Positions 28,564 through 37,429 are shown, counted from the stretch's first letter. The stretch: 64,000 bases of DNA from Rhodovastum atsumiense (GCF_937425535.1 NZ_OW485601.1:4075501-4139500); one strand, 5' to 3'. Made by a program: numbers and translations. The notes: generated by a model from the sequence alone, not told the origin.

Positions 28564-28906
28564 TCGTGCGGCATGCCATTTCCCTCGACCCCTTCCGCGT
28601 CCAGTGGCTGCAGACGGCCCCGGCACGCCCCGGCCGGGAGTTTCCGGCCGGGGGCTGACGCCAGGGCAGGCTCAGCGCGGCGCGAGCGGTGCGGCCCGGC
28701 GAGGTGTCGTCCCCGCATGGCGCAACTGGTGCTGCCGGGCGGCCCGCTGGCTGCGGACGCTTTCCGGCAGGGCGCGCAGGCGCTGCAGCAGCGCGGGATG
28801 GCGGTCGGTGCCGGCCATGCTGCCGGTCGGTGTCGTCGTCCTGGAAGGCATTGTCCACCTCCTCTGCGTGCAATGACAACGCGCGGGCAGGGAAAAAGAC
28901 GCACCG

Positions 28907-30031
28907 ATGTCGGAAAACACCGGCCCGGACAGAGCCACAGACCCGGCGCAGCCGCCGGAACCGGAGGATGCCATGAGCGAAGACGCCATCAGCGATGATG
29001 GGGGGCCGGCACGGCTGCCGCCACCGCCGTTGACGCCCTGCCAGTGCAACCTGCGCGGCTACGAGTTCATGCCGCTCTACGGCGAGCGCCTGTTCAGCAG
29101 CGATTTCGAGGCGAAGGCGACCGACGCCGAATTCCGCGCCGCGGTGAACCTGTGGTGGCGGGCCTGGACGCAGGTCCCGGCCGCGAGCCTGCCCAATGAC
29201 GAGGTGGTGCTGTGCAAGCTGGCCGGGCTCGGCCGCGACATGGCGAGCTGGCGCAAGGTGCGCGAGATGGCGCTGCACGGCTTCGAACTTTGTGCCGATG
29301 GCCGGCTGTACCACAAGGCGCTCGCCCCGCTGGCGGTGAATTCCTACGCGTGGCGGGCGCGGGTCGAGCACAAGCGCGAAGGGGACCGCAACCGCCAGAA
29401 GCAGGCGCGCGCACGTCGGGCCGGACGGATGGCGGACATAGCGCCGGACACAGCGCCGGATGGGGGCGACCTTGCCCGTGACGTCACGGCGAGGTCCGCC
29501 ATGACGTCGCCGCAGGATAGGACAGGGACAGAGACAGAGACAGGGACAGGAACGGAGAAAACCGCCTCAGGGCTTCGCCCTGGCGCGCCGGGCGAGCCGG
29601 ACGCGCGGGTGGCTCCCCTTTCGGGAGGGGATGCCGCGACGCAGGACGGCCCGGCAGAGACGGCGCGGCAGCGGAAGATGCGCTCCGCCCTGTTCCGCGA
29701 GGGGCTGCCGCTGCTGCGGGCCCTGACCGGGCGCAGCGAAAGCCAGTGCCGCCGGCTGCTCGGGGCCCTGCTGCGGCTCACCCTCGACGATTGCGCGCGG
29801 TTGCAGGCGCTGTTGCACGAGGTCGAGGCGCTGCGGCCGGCCGATCCGGCGACCTGGCTGTTCGCCGCGGCGCGACGCCAGGGCCGCGGGGGGATGACAG
29901 CGGTGCCGGCGGCGCGGGCGGATGGCTTCGCCCTGCTGCAGCGGCTGAAGGCGCGGCTCGCCGAGGCGACGGATCCGGCCGACCCGGCCGGGCCGGTGCC
30001 CGGCCTGGCCGCGCCGGGACCGCTCGCGTGA
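28907..30031 (+). CDS. DUF1376-domain protein, phage replication-region type
   Basis: 374 residues. Residues ~45-150 match the DUF1376 pattern seen near phage replication genes: LRGYEFMPLYGERLFSSDF, AAVNLWWRAWTQVPAASLPN, KVREMALHGFELCADGRLYH and the basic WRARVEHKREGDRNRQKQAR helix. A Thr/Glu repeat linker (TGTETETGTGTEKT) joins it to a C-terminal helical part (about 250-350). DUF1376 proteins are thought to help initiate phage or plasmid replication. It is the first of three overlapping genes: its stop lies within the GTGA start of the next gene. Confidence 0.8.
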   Translation: MSENTGPDRATDPAQPPEPEDAMSEDAISDDGGPARLPPPPLTPCQCNLRGYEFMPLYGERLFSSDFEAKATDAEFRAAVNLWWRAWTQVPAASLPNDEVVLCKLAGLGRDMASWRKVREMALHGFELCADGRLYHKALAPLAVNSYAWRARVEHKREGDRNRQKQARARRAGRMADIAPDTAPDGGDLARDVTARSAMTSPQDRTGTETETGTGTEKTASGLRPGAPGEPDARVAPLSGGDAATQDGPAETARQRKMRSALFREGLPLLRALTGRSESQCRRLLGALLRLTLDDCARLQALLHEVEALRPADPATWLFAAARRQGRGGMTAVPAARADGFALLQRLKARLAEATDPADPAGPVPGLAAPGPLA

Positions 30032-30741
30032 GCCCGGTGCCCCCATCCGCCCGGGCGCCATCCGCCGCGGGGCGCGCCGTCGCGGTAACGGCGACGGCCT
30101 CGCTGGCCTTGCCCCCTCTCTCCGCGGCGCTGGCCGCGGCGATGGAGCTGGCCCGGCCGCGCAGCTATCCCGGCCGCGACCCGGACGAGGCGCCGGTGAT
30201 GCTGCCGCCCCATCCGGTCCCGGCCGCCGCGCGCGCCGAGGCGGCGGCGGCGCTGGCGCGGATGCAGGCGGTGCCGCGCATCGGCCACGCGCAGATGCAG
30301 CGCTGGCTGGCGACGTTGCTGGCGGCGGGGCTGGGCGGCGCGCCGACCACCGAGGCGGCGATCGCCGACAATGCCCTCGGCATGGTGCTGGTCTGCGGCC
30401 ACTTGCCGGAGACGGTGCTGGGCGAGGCGGCGCTGCGCCACGGCCTGCGGGAATGGGACTGGTGGCCGGTGCCGGCGCGGGTGCTGAAGGTGCTGGAGGC
30501 GGTTGGCGCCGGCTGGCTGGCGCGCGAGCAGGCGCTGCAGGCGGTGCTCGCCGCGCCGGTCGCGGCGGAGGCGGAGCGGCCGGCGGCGGAGGACGGCCAG
30601 GACCGCCCCCCGCCCGGCGCCGCCGAGCGCGCGGCGGTGCGGGCCTGCGTCGCCGCCTGGTGTGCCGAGGTGGCGGCGCGCGCGGCGGACCCGGCGAAGA
30701 CGACACGACAGAGACAGCAAACACGGCAGGAGACGGCATGA
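30028..30741 (+). CDS. Hypothetical protein within the phage-like operon
   Basis: 237 residues starting at GTG 30028, four bases before the stop of the DUF1376 gene (GTGA overlap). The central part (ARMQAVPRIGHAQMQRWLAT through HGLREWDWWPVPARVLKVLE) is helical with conserved-looking Trp residues. The C-terminal part is Ala/Arg-rich. I do not recognise the family. Position and coupling suggest a role in the same replication or regulatory function. The stop overlaps the next start (ATGA). Confidence 0.65.
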   Translation: MSPVPPSARAPSAAGRAVAVTATASLALPPLSAALAAAMELARPRSYPGRDPDEAPVMLPPHPVPAAARAEAAAALARMQAVPRIGHAQMQRWLATLLAAGLGGAPTTEAAIADNALGMVLVCGHLPETVLGEAALRHGLREWDWWPVPARVLKVLEAVGAGWLAREQALQAVLAAPVAAEAERPAAEDGQDRPPPGAAERAAVRACVAAWCAEVAARAADPAKTTRQRQQTRQETA

Positions 30742-31253
30742 TGATCCAGGGCCAGCACAGGCAGGCGGGACGGGACGGCACGGCAGAGGCGCAGATGGCC
30801 GCGGCGCTGCGGCGCCATGGTGCGCATGAGGGACCGCTCGATGCGGAGTATGTCGTGCACCGGCTGGAACATGCCGGGCGCACCCTGCTCGCCTTGCCCG
30901 ATACCGGGCCGCGGCTGGGCTACCGGCTGCGCGCCTTCGAGATCATCCGCCCGATGGTGGAAGCCTGGGGGGCCGATCGCCGCATGCGCCCGCCGCTGCC
31001 GCATCCGCATGACGTGACGCTGATGGACGAGGCGTTCTGCTGGCTCGCCTGCATCCCGCAGGACCGCTACGTGCTGCGGCGGATCGTCGGCGCGCGCGCG
31101 CTGGTTTCGCCGCTGACCGACCGGCATCTCTATAGCTGGAGCCGGCTCGGCACCGTGCTCGGGGCCGACAGCCGCGCGATCAGGCGCTGGCATGCCACCG
31201 GCGTCGATATGATCGTGGGCGGGCTGGCGCTGGCGCAGCGGCTGGCGGGGTGA
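30738..31253 (+). CDS. DUF6362-like phage protein
   Basis: 171 residues, start ATG 30738 overlapping the previous stop. The body (VVHRLEHAGRTLLALPDTGP, LRAFEIIRPMVEAWGADRRM, DEAFCWLACIPQDRYVLRRI, then a W..LG..LG.DSR.IRRWHA helix-turn-helix-like end) matches the arrangement of DUF6362 proteins found before terminase genes in alphaproteobacterial prophages. It may be a small DNA-binding protein. No terminase or capsid genes follow; a hairpin repeat and the alcohol dehydrogenase do, so the prophage is incomplete. Confidence 0.7.
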   Translation: MMIQGQHRQAGRDGTAEAQMAAALRRHGAHEGPLDAEYVVHRLEHAGRTLLALPDTGPRLGYRLRAFEIIRPMVEAWGADRRMRPPLPHPHDVTLMDEAFCWLACIPQDRYVLRRIVGARALVSPLTDRHLYSWSRLGTVLGADSRAIRRWHATGVDMIVGGLALAQRLAG

Positions 31254-31261
31254 GACAGGGA

Positions 31262-31440
31262 GGAAGGAAAGGCCAGGGCTCCGCCCTGGACCTGCCAAGG
31301 GCCACAAGGCCCTTGGATCCCATTCTCGCTGCGCGGCACAGAGTATCGGGTTCCAAGGGCGAAGCCCTTGGTGGAGGTCCAGGAGGCGAAGCCTCCTGGT
31401 CGGGTGCGGGGCAACGCCCCGCCACGATGCCGGGCAAGGC
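31262..31440. repeat. GC-rich mosaic hairpin repeat (copy B)
   Basis: Same modules as at 23569, 43528 and 57750: CCAGGGCTCCGCCCTGG, CCAAGGGCCACAAGGCCCTTGG, a CGCGGCACAGAG spacer, CCAAGGGCGAAGCCCTTGG, AGGAGGCGAAGCCTCCT and GGGGCAACGCCCC. It is in the opposite orientation to copy C. It separates the phage-like operon from the alcohol dehydrogenase gene. Confidence 0.8.
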
Positions 31441-31575
31441 GAAGGTTTCTTCTACGACCTATTGGCTATGGCAAGGAACCTTTCTCGCAACTATCCTGGT
31501 GATATGTACGCCGGCGGCCTGAACGCCGGCCGCCTGTCCGTCACCAAGAAGCGTATCTGCGGGAGACTCCAGGAA

Positions 31576-33573
31576 ATGAAATCCAGCATCGTTGCCCCGA
31601 GGGGCGGCGTGGCAGGCGGCATGTGCCTGCCGGGCAGCCAGGATGAGGGGCAGGCCAGGGACGCAGTCCGGAAGCGGCCTGAACGCAAGGGCAAGGTTGG
31701 ATTGGCCAGGCCAAAATCAACCGCCGTGATTCTCAGCCTGCTGGGGGCCTTCGCCTGGGGCGAACCGGCCGCCGCCGGCCCCGTCACCTGGGAAGACATC
31801 GTCAACGACGACAAGAGCACCGGCAACGTCCTGAGCTACGGCCTCGGCCTGAAGGCGCAGCGCTTCAGCCCGCTCGACAAGATCAATGTCGGGAATGTCG
31901 AGGGCCTTGTCCCGGCCTGGAGCTTTTCCTTCGGCGGCGAAAAGCAGCGCGGCCAGGAAGGCCAGGCCCTGGTGCATGACGGGGTGATCTACGTCACCGC
32001 GTCCTATTCGCGCATCTTCGCCGTCGATGCGCGCACCGGCAAGCGGCTGTGGGAATACGACTACCGCCTGCCCGACGACATCCGGCCCTGTTGCGACGTC
32101 GTCAATCGCGGTCCGGCGATCTATGGCGACAAGGTCTTCTTCGGCACGCTCGACGCCGCCATCGTCGCCCTGAACAAGGATACCGGCAAGGTCGTCTGGA
32201 GGAAGAAATTCGCCGATCACGCGATCGGCTACACCATGACCGGCGCCCCCTTCATCGTGAAGGACCAGAAGACCGGCCGCGTCCTGCTGATCCACGGCTC
32301 CTCGGGCGACGAGTTCGGCGTGGTGGGCTGGCTGTTCGCCCGCGACCCCGACACCGGCGAGGAAGTCTGGGCCCGCCCCATGGTCGAAGGCCATGTCGGA
32401 CGCCTGCACGGCAAGGAATCCACCCCGACCGGCGATCCGGCGGCGCCGTCCTGGCCGCGCGACAAGGACGGCAACCTGGTCGAGGCCTGGCATCATGGCG
32501 GCGGCGCCCCCTGGCAGACGGCCAGCTTCGACATCGACACCAACACCGTGGTGATCGGCGCCGGCAACCCCGCGCCCTGGAACACCTGGAAGCGCACGAA
32601 GGAAGGCGACGACCCGAAGAACTGGGACAGCCTGTTCACCTCGGGGCAGGCCTATGTCGATGCCTCCACCGGCGAGCTGAAGGGGTTCTTCCAGCATACG
32701 CCAAACGATGGCTGGGATTTTTCCGGCAACAACTCGATCATCCTGTTCGATTACAAGGATGCGACCGGCAAGACGGTGAAGGCGTCGGCCCATGCCGACC
32801 GCAACGGCTTCTTCTTCGTCACCGATCGGGAAAAGCTGGCGAGCGGGGCGGGCTATCCGAACAAGCCCACGGCGCTGATCGGGGCATGGCCCTTCGTCGA
32901 TGGCATCACCTGGGCTTCCGGCTTCGACCTCAAGACCGGCCGGCCGATCGAAAAGGACAACCGCCCGCCGCTGCCGCGGGAAGGCGCGCAGAAGGGCGAC
33001 AGCATCTTCGTCTCGCCGCCATTCCTGGGCGGCACGAACTGGAACCCGATGTCCTACAGCCCGCAGACCGGGCTGTTCTACATCCCCGGCAATCACTGGG
33101 CCATGGACTACTGGACGGAGCACCTGACCTACAAGGCCGGCGCTGCCTATCTCGGCCAGGGCTTCCGCATCAAGCGCCTGTATGACGATCACGTGGGCAT
33201 CCTGCGCGCCATCGACCCGGTGACCGGCAAGATCGCCTGGGAACACAAGGAACAGTTCCCGTTCTGGGCGGGAACGCTGACCACCGGTGGCGGCCTGCTG
33301 TTCAGCGGCACCTCGGACGGCTTCGTCAAGGCGTTCGACGCCAAAACGGGCAAGGAACTGTGGAAGTTCCAGACCGGCTCGGGCGTGGTGTCGATTCCCA
33401 TCACCTGGGAAATGGACGGCGAGCAGTACCTGGGCATCCAGTCCGGCTATGGCGGCGCCGTGCCGCTCTGGGGCGGCGACATGGCCGAACTGACGCGGCA
33501 GGTGACGCAGGGCGGCTCGATGTGGGTGTTCAAGCTGCCCCGCACCAAGCTGGCCAACACCGACAAGCCATAG
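31576..33573 (+). CDS. exaA: PQQ-dependent (quinoprotein) alcohol dehydrogenase, ethanol-dehydrogenase type
   Basis: About 665 residues with a signal segment near STAVILSLLGAFAWGEPAAA, so periplasmic. It has the eight-bladed quinoprotein propeller with repeated W/Y docking motifs (IFAVDARTGKRLWEYDY, IVALNKDTGKVVWRKK). The vicinal cysteines in RPCCDVVNRG form the PQQ-adjacent disulfide ring, and the catalytic Asp is in PNDGWDFSGNN. The lanthanide-specific second Asp two residues later is Ser, so the enzyme should use Ca2+. It oxidises primary alcohols and passes electrons to cytochrome c550. The start is set at ATG 31576; the N-terminal extension before the signal segment is unusually long, so the true start may be further in. 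It heads a cluster with a pentapeptide protein and PedF-like cytochromes, as in Pseudomonas exa/ped loci. Confidence 0.93.
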   Translation: MKSSIVAPRGGVAGGMCLPGSQDEGQARDAVRKRPERKGKVGLARPKSTAVILSLLGAFAWGEPAAAGPVTWEDIVNDDKSTGNVLSYGLGLKAQRFSPLDKINVGNVEGLVPAWSFSFGGEKQRGQEGQALVHDGVIYVTASYSRIFAVDARTGKRLWEYDYRLPDDIRPCCDVVNRGPAIYGDKVFFGTLDAAIVALNKDTGKVVWRKKFADHAIGYTMTGAPFIVKDQKTGRVLLIHGSSGDEFGVVGWLFARDPDTGEEVWARPMVEGHVGRLHGKESTPTGDPAAPSWPRDKDGNLVEAWHHGGGAPWQTASFDIDTNTVVIGAGNPAPWNTWKRTKEGDDPKNWDSLFTSGQAYVDASTGELKGFFQHTPNDGWDFSGNNSIILFDYKDATGKTVKASAHADRNGFFFVTDREKLASGAGYPNKPTALIGAWPFVDGITWASGFDLKTGRPIEKDNRPPLPREGAQKGDSIFVSPPFLGGTNWNPMSYSPQTGLFYIPGNHWAMDYWTEHLTYKAGAAYLGQGFRIKRLYDDHVGILRAIDPVTGKIAWEHKEQFPFWAGTLTTGGGLLFSGTSDGFVKAFDAKTGKELWKFQTGSGVVSIPITWEMDGEQYLGIQSGYGGAVPLWGGDMAELTRQVTQGGSMWVFKLPRTKLANTDKP

Positions 33574-33589
33574 CACGCCGGACGGCCGG

Positions 33590-33614
33590 GCGCGGGGGAA
33601 CGTTTCCCCCGCGC
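33590..33614. terminator. Hairpin between the dehydrogenase and the cytochrome operon
   Basis: Eleven-base perfect arms (GCGCGGGGGAA and complement) with a 3-base loop, 17 bases after the dehydrogenase stop. It could partially terminate transcription, or protect the 3' end so the dehydrogenase is made in excess over the downstream genes. Confidence 0.55.
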
Positions 33615-33654
33615 CCGATGCCCCCGCGAGACGCCTGCATCCCGTGAGGACAGC

Positions 33655-34245
33655 ATGTCCCTGCGCCTGTTTCGCTGCCTGCCGTTGTTGCTGGGTGTGC
33701 TGTGCACGGCACCGGCCCATGCCGAGGATCCGGACGAGCCTGCCCTCGTCATCAACGGCTGTGGCCTGTGGCCGCACGCCCAATGCCAGGGGGCCGATCT
33801 GCGCCACGCCAACCTCGCGGGGAAGAACCTCGCTGGCGCCGACTTCACCGGCGCGCTGATGGCGCGGGTCGATCTGCGCGGTGCCAATGTCGCCGGCGCC
33901 ACCTTCGACGATGCCGACATGACCGCCGCGCGGCTGAACAAGGTCACGGCCTCGACCGCGACCTTCCGCAACGCGAAACTGGTCGGGGCCGACCTGGAAT
34001 TCGCCCGGCTGTTCCGTGCCGACCTGTCCGGGGCGGACCTGACCGCCGCCAACCTGGAAGACGTGCGGGCCAATTTCGCCTGGTTCGCCGGCGCGAAGCT
34101 GACCGGTGCCAATCTGCAGGAAGCCAAGTTCTACACGGTCAATTTCCAGAACGCCGATTTGAGCGGCACCTTTCGCCGCTTCACCATCTTCCCGGATTCC
34201 TTCTTCGAAGGCTGCACGGGCTGCCCGGTGGAGGAATGGAAATGA
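33655..34245 (+). CDS. Exported pentapeptide-repeat protein
   Basis: 196 residues. A signal peptide (RLFRCLPLLLGVLCTAPAHA) is followed by about 20 A(D/N)LXX-type pentapeptide repeats (GADLRHANLAGKNLAGADFT, ARLFRADLSGADLTAANLED), which fold as a right-handed quadrilateral beta-helix. Two short Cys pairs occur (CGLWPHAQC near the start, CTGC near the end). A pentapeptide-repeat protein next to a quinoprotein ethanol dehydrogenase and c550 genes is also found in Pseudomonas putida, so the association seems conserved; the role is unknown. The stop overlaps the next start (ATGA). Confidence 0.88.
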   Translation: MSLRLFRCLPLLLGVLCTAPAHAEDPDEPALVINGCGLWPHAQCQGADLRHANLAGKNLAGADFTGALMARVDLRGANVAGATFDDADMTAARLNKVTASTATFRNAKLVGADLEFARLFRADLSGADLTAANLEDVRANFAWFAGAKLTGANLQEAKFYTVNFQNADLSGTFRRFTIFPDSFFEGCTGCPVEEWK

Positions 34246-34721
34246 GGAAAGGTCCCTGGCTTCCCCTGGCGCTCTGGGCGCTGTGCGTACCGGCGGTGGC
34301 GCAGGAGGTTGCCGTGCGCCCCCAGGTCGATGCCAGTGCGCTGGCACCGCTCGGGGCGGAGTGGCGTGGCGTCAACCCGTATCGGGGGCAGGCGGAGGCG
34401 ATCGAGATCGGACGGATCACCTATGCCCAGACCTGCGCGCGCTGCCACGGCCCGGAGGCGAACGCCACCGGCTATCCCGCCCCCGATCTGCGCCGCGTGG
34501 ATCTCGCATGCAGGCGCATCGTTGATCCGGCCATCAAGGCGAAGTGCATCGCCGACAACGATGTCTTTTTCTCCAAAAGCGCCCGCAAGGGAAAAATCAT
34601 CGTCGGCGTCGTCCACATGCCCGCGTGGGAGCCCGTCCTGGGCCAGGAACTGATCTGGGCCATCCGGTCCTATGTCGAGACACGGCCGCTCACGCCCCTG
34701 AAGCCGCTCGCCACCAGATAG
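34242..34721 (+). CDS. PedF-like c-type cytochrome
   Basis: 159 residues with a signal peptide ending near AVAQ. One haem-attachment site CARCH and the probable distal Met ligand in VVHMPAWEPVLGQE. The flanking text EWRGVNPYRGQAEAIEIG and LIWAIRSYVETR matches the PedF c550 family, as does the product at 35552, so the two are paralogues. It should be periplasmic and accept electrons from the quinoprotein dehydrogenase. Compared with 35552 it contains an insertion with a Cys pair (ACRRIVDPAIKAKC), which looks like the longer PedF form. Coupled to the preceding gene by a 4-base overlap. Confidence 0.88.
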   Translation: MRKGPWLPLALWALCVPAVAQEVAVRPQVDASALAPLGAEWRGVNPYRGQAEAIEIGRITYAQTCARCHGPEANATGYPAPDLRRVDLACRRIVDPAIKAKCIADNDVFFSKSARKGKIIVGVVHMPAWEPVLGQELIWAIRSYVETRPLTPLKPLATR

Positions 34722-34752
34722 AACCGCCGTCCGTGCACGAGGGAGGCAGAAG

Positions 34753-35523
34753 ATGAAGTTGACATCAAGATCCTGCGCCATCCTGGCCATCGCCCTGGGG
34801 CTTGCGGTGGCCGGGCGGGCGGCGGCCGAAACGGTCGAGGAAGCGGCGGGGAAGCAGGTGTTCCACCGGTGCCTGGCCTGCCATTCGGTCGAGCCGGGAA
34901 AGCTGGGGTTCGGGCCGAACCTGCATGGCATCGTCGGACGCCCCGCCGCATCGCTGCCGACCTTCGTCTATTCCGACGCGCTGAAGCAGTCCGGGCTGGT
35001 CTGGACCGAGGACAATTTGCGGCACTGGATCGCGGGCAACACGACCTTCGTTCCGGGCACCCGCATGCGCCACGTGGCCATCACCGACAGGGCGGAGCAG
35101 GACTATTTGCTGGCCTATCTCAAGGCACAGTCCGACATCATGGGGCCGGCCCAGGCGCAAATCCTGCTGGACCGGGCCGCCGCGTTCCTGGAACGCGAGG
35201 GGCCGGTGCGCGCCTTCGCCGCCTTCAACGACCCGAAGGGCGGTTTCGTCGCCCGCGAGCTCTATGTCTTCGTCTTCGACATGAACGGGCGCTACCTGGC
35301 CTCGGGCGCCAACCCGGCCCTGACCGGCACCGACGCGCTGTCGCTGCGCGACGCGGAGGGCAAGGAACTGGTCCGGGACATGATCAACCTGTCGCGCGCG
35401 GCCGGTGGCGGCGAAGTCGATTACGTCTGGCTGAACCGGGTCTCCAACCGGGTCGAGCAGAAGCGCTCCTTCGTCCGCCGCGTCGGCGATTACATCGTCG
35501 GCGTCGGCTATTACCTGGACTGA
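34753..35523 (+). CDS. Cytochrome c fused to a Cache-type sensor domain
   Basis: 256 residues. A signal peptide (to about 25) is followed by a class I cytochrome c (about 30-125) with the CLACH haem site, GPNLHGIVGR and the Met ligand in PGTRMRHV. A second domain (about 135-256) reads LLDRAAAFLEREGPVRAFAA, RELYVFVFDMNGRYLASGAN and RRVGDYIVGVGYY, a single-Cache-like ligand-binding domain normally found as the extracellular part of chemoreceptors and kinases. Here there is no membrane anchor or output domain, so the whole protein is periplasmic. It may couple small-molecule sensing or substrate binding to electron transfer. It lies between two PedF-like cytochrome genes. Confidence 0.85.
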   Translation: MKLTSRSCAILAIALGLAVAGRAAAETVEEAAGKQVFHRCLACHSVEPGKLGFGPNLHGIVGRPAASLPTFVYSDALKQSGLVWTEDNLRHWIAGNTTFVPGTRMRHVAITDRAEQDYLLAYLKAQSDIMGPAQAQILLDRAAAFLEREGPVRAFAAFNDPKGGFVARELYVFVFDMNGRYLASGANPALTGTDALSLRDAEGKELVRDMINLSRAAGGGEVDYVWLNRVSNRVEQKRSFVRRVGDYIVGVGYYLD

Positions 35524-35551
35524 TCGTCAGCGTCCTTGGGGAAATGATAAA

Positions 35552-35974
35552 ATGAGAGCGTTCAACGCGATCCTCGGCTGTGCCGCCCTGTTGCTGATTG
35601 GCTCGACCGCTCCCGTGCTGGCGCATGGGGACATGGCCCCCCAGGCCGTGGACACCGGCGACCTGCCGAAACTCGGCGAGGCCTGGCTGGAGGAAAACCC
35701 CTATCGCGGCAACGGCAAGGCCATCGAGATCGGCGCCTCGGCCTTCGCCCAGAACTGCGCGCGCTGCCACGGCCTGGGCGCGGTGTCGGGCGGCATTGCG
35801 CCGGATCTCCGCTTCCTGCCGTCGGGATCGGAAGGCGACGCATGGTTCATGACCCGCATCCGCGGCGGCTCGGTGCGCGAGGGCCGGGTGTACATGCCCC
35901 GCTTCGAGGGCATCCTGAGCCAGGAAGCCATGTGGAGCATCAGGGCATGGCTGGAAACCGTGCATCAGGAATGA
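35552..35974 (+). CDS. pedF: Cytochrome c-550 PedF
   Basis: 140 residues with a signal peptide ending near VLAHG. The mature part starts like PedF (PQAVDTGDLPKLGEAWLEEN, PYRGNGKAIEIGASAFAQNC) with the CARCH haem site and YMPRFEGILSQEAMWSIRAW containing the axial Met. In Pseudomonas, PedF/ExaB is the direct electron acceptor of the quinoprotein ethanol dehydrogenase. It lies 28 bases after the Cache-cytochrome gene, and its stop overlaps the start of the next gene (ATGA at 35971). Confidence 0.9.
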   Translation: MRAFNAILGCAALLLIGSTAPVLAHGDMAPQAVDTGDLPKLGEAWLEENPYRGNGKAIEIGASAFAQNCARCHGLGAVSGGIAPDLRFLPSGSEGDAWFMTRIRGGSVREGRVYMPRFEGILSQEAMWSIRAWLETVHQE

Positions 35975-37413
35975 TCGCGGCAACCATGTCCCAGATGCGT
36001 CACGTCCTGTCTTGCCGGTGGCCGGTCGCCGCCTTTGTCATCGCGCTGCTCGCCTGCGTCACCGCCCTGGCGCCGGCGCGGGCGGCGAGCCCCGAAGGCG
36101 GGGATTCGGTCTATCGCCTGATGCGGTACAACGATGATTTCACCGCGCTCAAGGATCCGGCGAAGCGGTCGGATTTCTGGGATCCGATCAAGTACATTCC
36201 GCTCGGCGCCCCCTTCGACAGCGGCTACCTGAGCTTCGGCGGCGAACTGCGCGAGCGGTTCGAATCCTACCAGAATCCGAACTTCGGCATCCGTGCCCCC
36301 GGCCACAACGCCTATCTGCTGCATCGCCTGCTGCTGCATGCCGACCTGCACGCCGACGAGCATTTGCGCTTCTTCCTGCAGTTCGGCCAGTTCCAGCGCA
36401 TCGGCGAGCGCGGCCTGCCCTCGACCACCGACATCGACCGGCTGGACCTCACGCAGGGCTTCGTGGATTTCACGCCGCCGACGCCGTGGGGTGACGGTCC
36501 GACCCTCCGCGCCGGGCGGGCGGAGATGGCGTATGGCTTCCAGCGCCTGGTCGCCGTGCGCGAGGGCCCGAACGTGCGCCGCGCCTTCGACGGAGTCCGG
36601 GCGATCCAGAGCATCGGCGGCGCCACCATCAACCTGTTCGCGGTGCGGCCGGTCGCCGATTATGCCGGCGTGTTCGACGACCGCACCAACATGAAGCAGG
36701 CGCTGTGGGGCAGCTACGTGACCGTGCCGGTCTGGGGGCCGTTGTCGGCCGATCTCTACTGGTTCGGCTACGAGAACCTGAGCGCCACCTATCGCGGGCG
36801 CACCGGCCACGAACGGCGCAACAGCTTCGGCACGCGCCTGTTCGGCAAGGCCGCCGGATGGGACTGGAACGCCGAGGCCGTGCTGCAGAGCGGCACCTTC
36901 GCCAACCAGTCGATCAGCGCCTGGATGGTGTCGGGGATCGCCGGCTACACCTTCCGCTCCCTGCCATGGCAACCACGGCTCGGCCTGGAAGGCACGGCGG
37001 CCAGCGGCGATGACCGCAGCAGTGCCACGATCGGCACGTTCAACCCGATGTATCCCCGCCTGCCGTACTTCGCCGAGACCTCCCTGCTGGTGCCGGCCAA
37101 CGTGTACGACATCCGGCCGGTGGTCAGCTTCACGCCGTTGCGCGATGTCACGGTGGTGCTGGGGTGGGACATGCTGTGGCGCATGTCCACGACCGACGGG
37201 CTGTACGGCAGCGGCATGACGATGTATCCCGGCACCAACCGCGTGACGGCCTCGCGCGTGGGCACCGAGGTCTCGTTCGACATCCGCTGGCGTCCGACGC
37301 AGCATCTGACGCTGGGCGCCATCGCGGCCGAGTTCCGCGCCGGCCCCGCCATCACCGCTGCCGGCGGGAAGAACGTCGACTTCTTCGCGCTGTTCGCCAC
37401 GTATAAAATCTGA
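35971..37413 (+). CDS. Alginate-export-family outer-membrane beta-barrel protein
   Basis: 480 residues. A signal peptide near residues 10-40 (WPVAAFVIALLACVTALAPA) is followed by a long series of amphipathic strands: YLSFGGELRERFESYQN, HLRFFLQFGQFQRIGERG, RAGRAEMAYGFQRLVAVREG. The pattern and the arginine-rich opening strands fit the alginate-export (AlgE-like) porin family, and the last residue before the end is in the usual YKI. It is translationally coupled to pedF, so it belongs to the alcohol-oxidation operon and may be the outer-membrane channel for substrate or product. Confidence 0.82.
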   Translation: MIAATMSQMRHVLSCRWPVAAFVIALLACVTALAPARAASPEGGDSVYRLMRYNDDFTALKDPAKRSDFWDPIKYIPLGAPFDSGYLSFGGELRERFESYQNPNFGIRAPGHNAYLLHRLLLHADLHADEHLRFFLQFGQFQRIGERGLPSTTDIDRLDLTQGFVDFTPPTPWGDGPTLRAGRAEMAYGFQRLVAVREGPNVRRAFDGVRAIQSIGGATINLFAVRPVADYAGVFDDRTNMKQALWGSYVTVPVWGPLSADLYWFGYENLSATYRGRTGHERRNSFGTRLFGKAAGWDWNAEAVLQSGTFANQSISAWMVSGIAGYTFRSLPWQPRLGLEGTAASGDDRSSATIGTFNPMYPRLPYFAETSLLVPANVYDIRPVVSFTPLRDVTVVLGWDMLWRMSTTDGLYGSGMTMYPGTNRVTASRVGTEVSFDIRWRPTQHLTLGAIAAEFRAGPAITAAGGKNVDFFALFATYKI

Positions 37414-37429
37414 GGCGTGGCCGGCGGGG

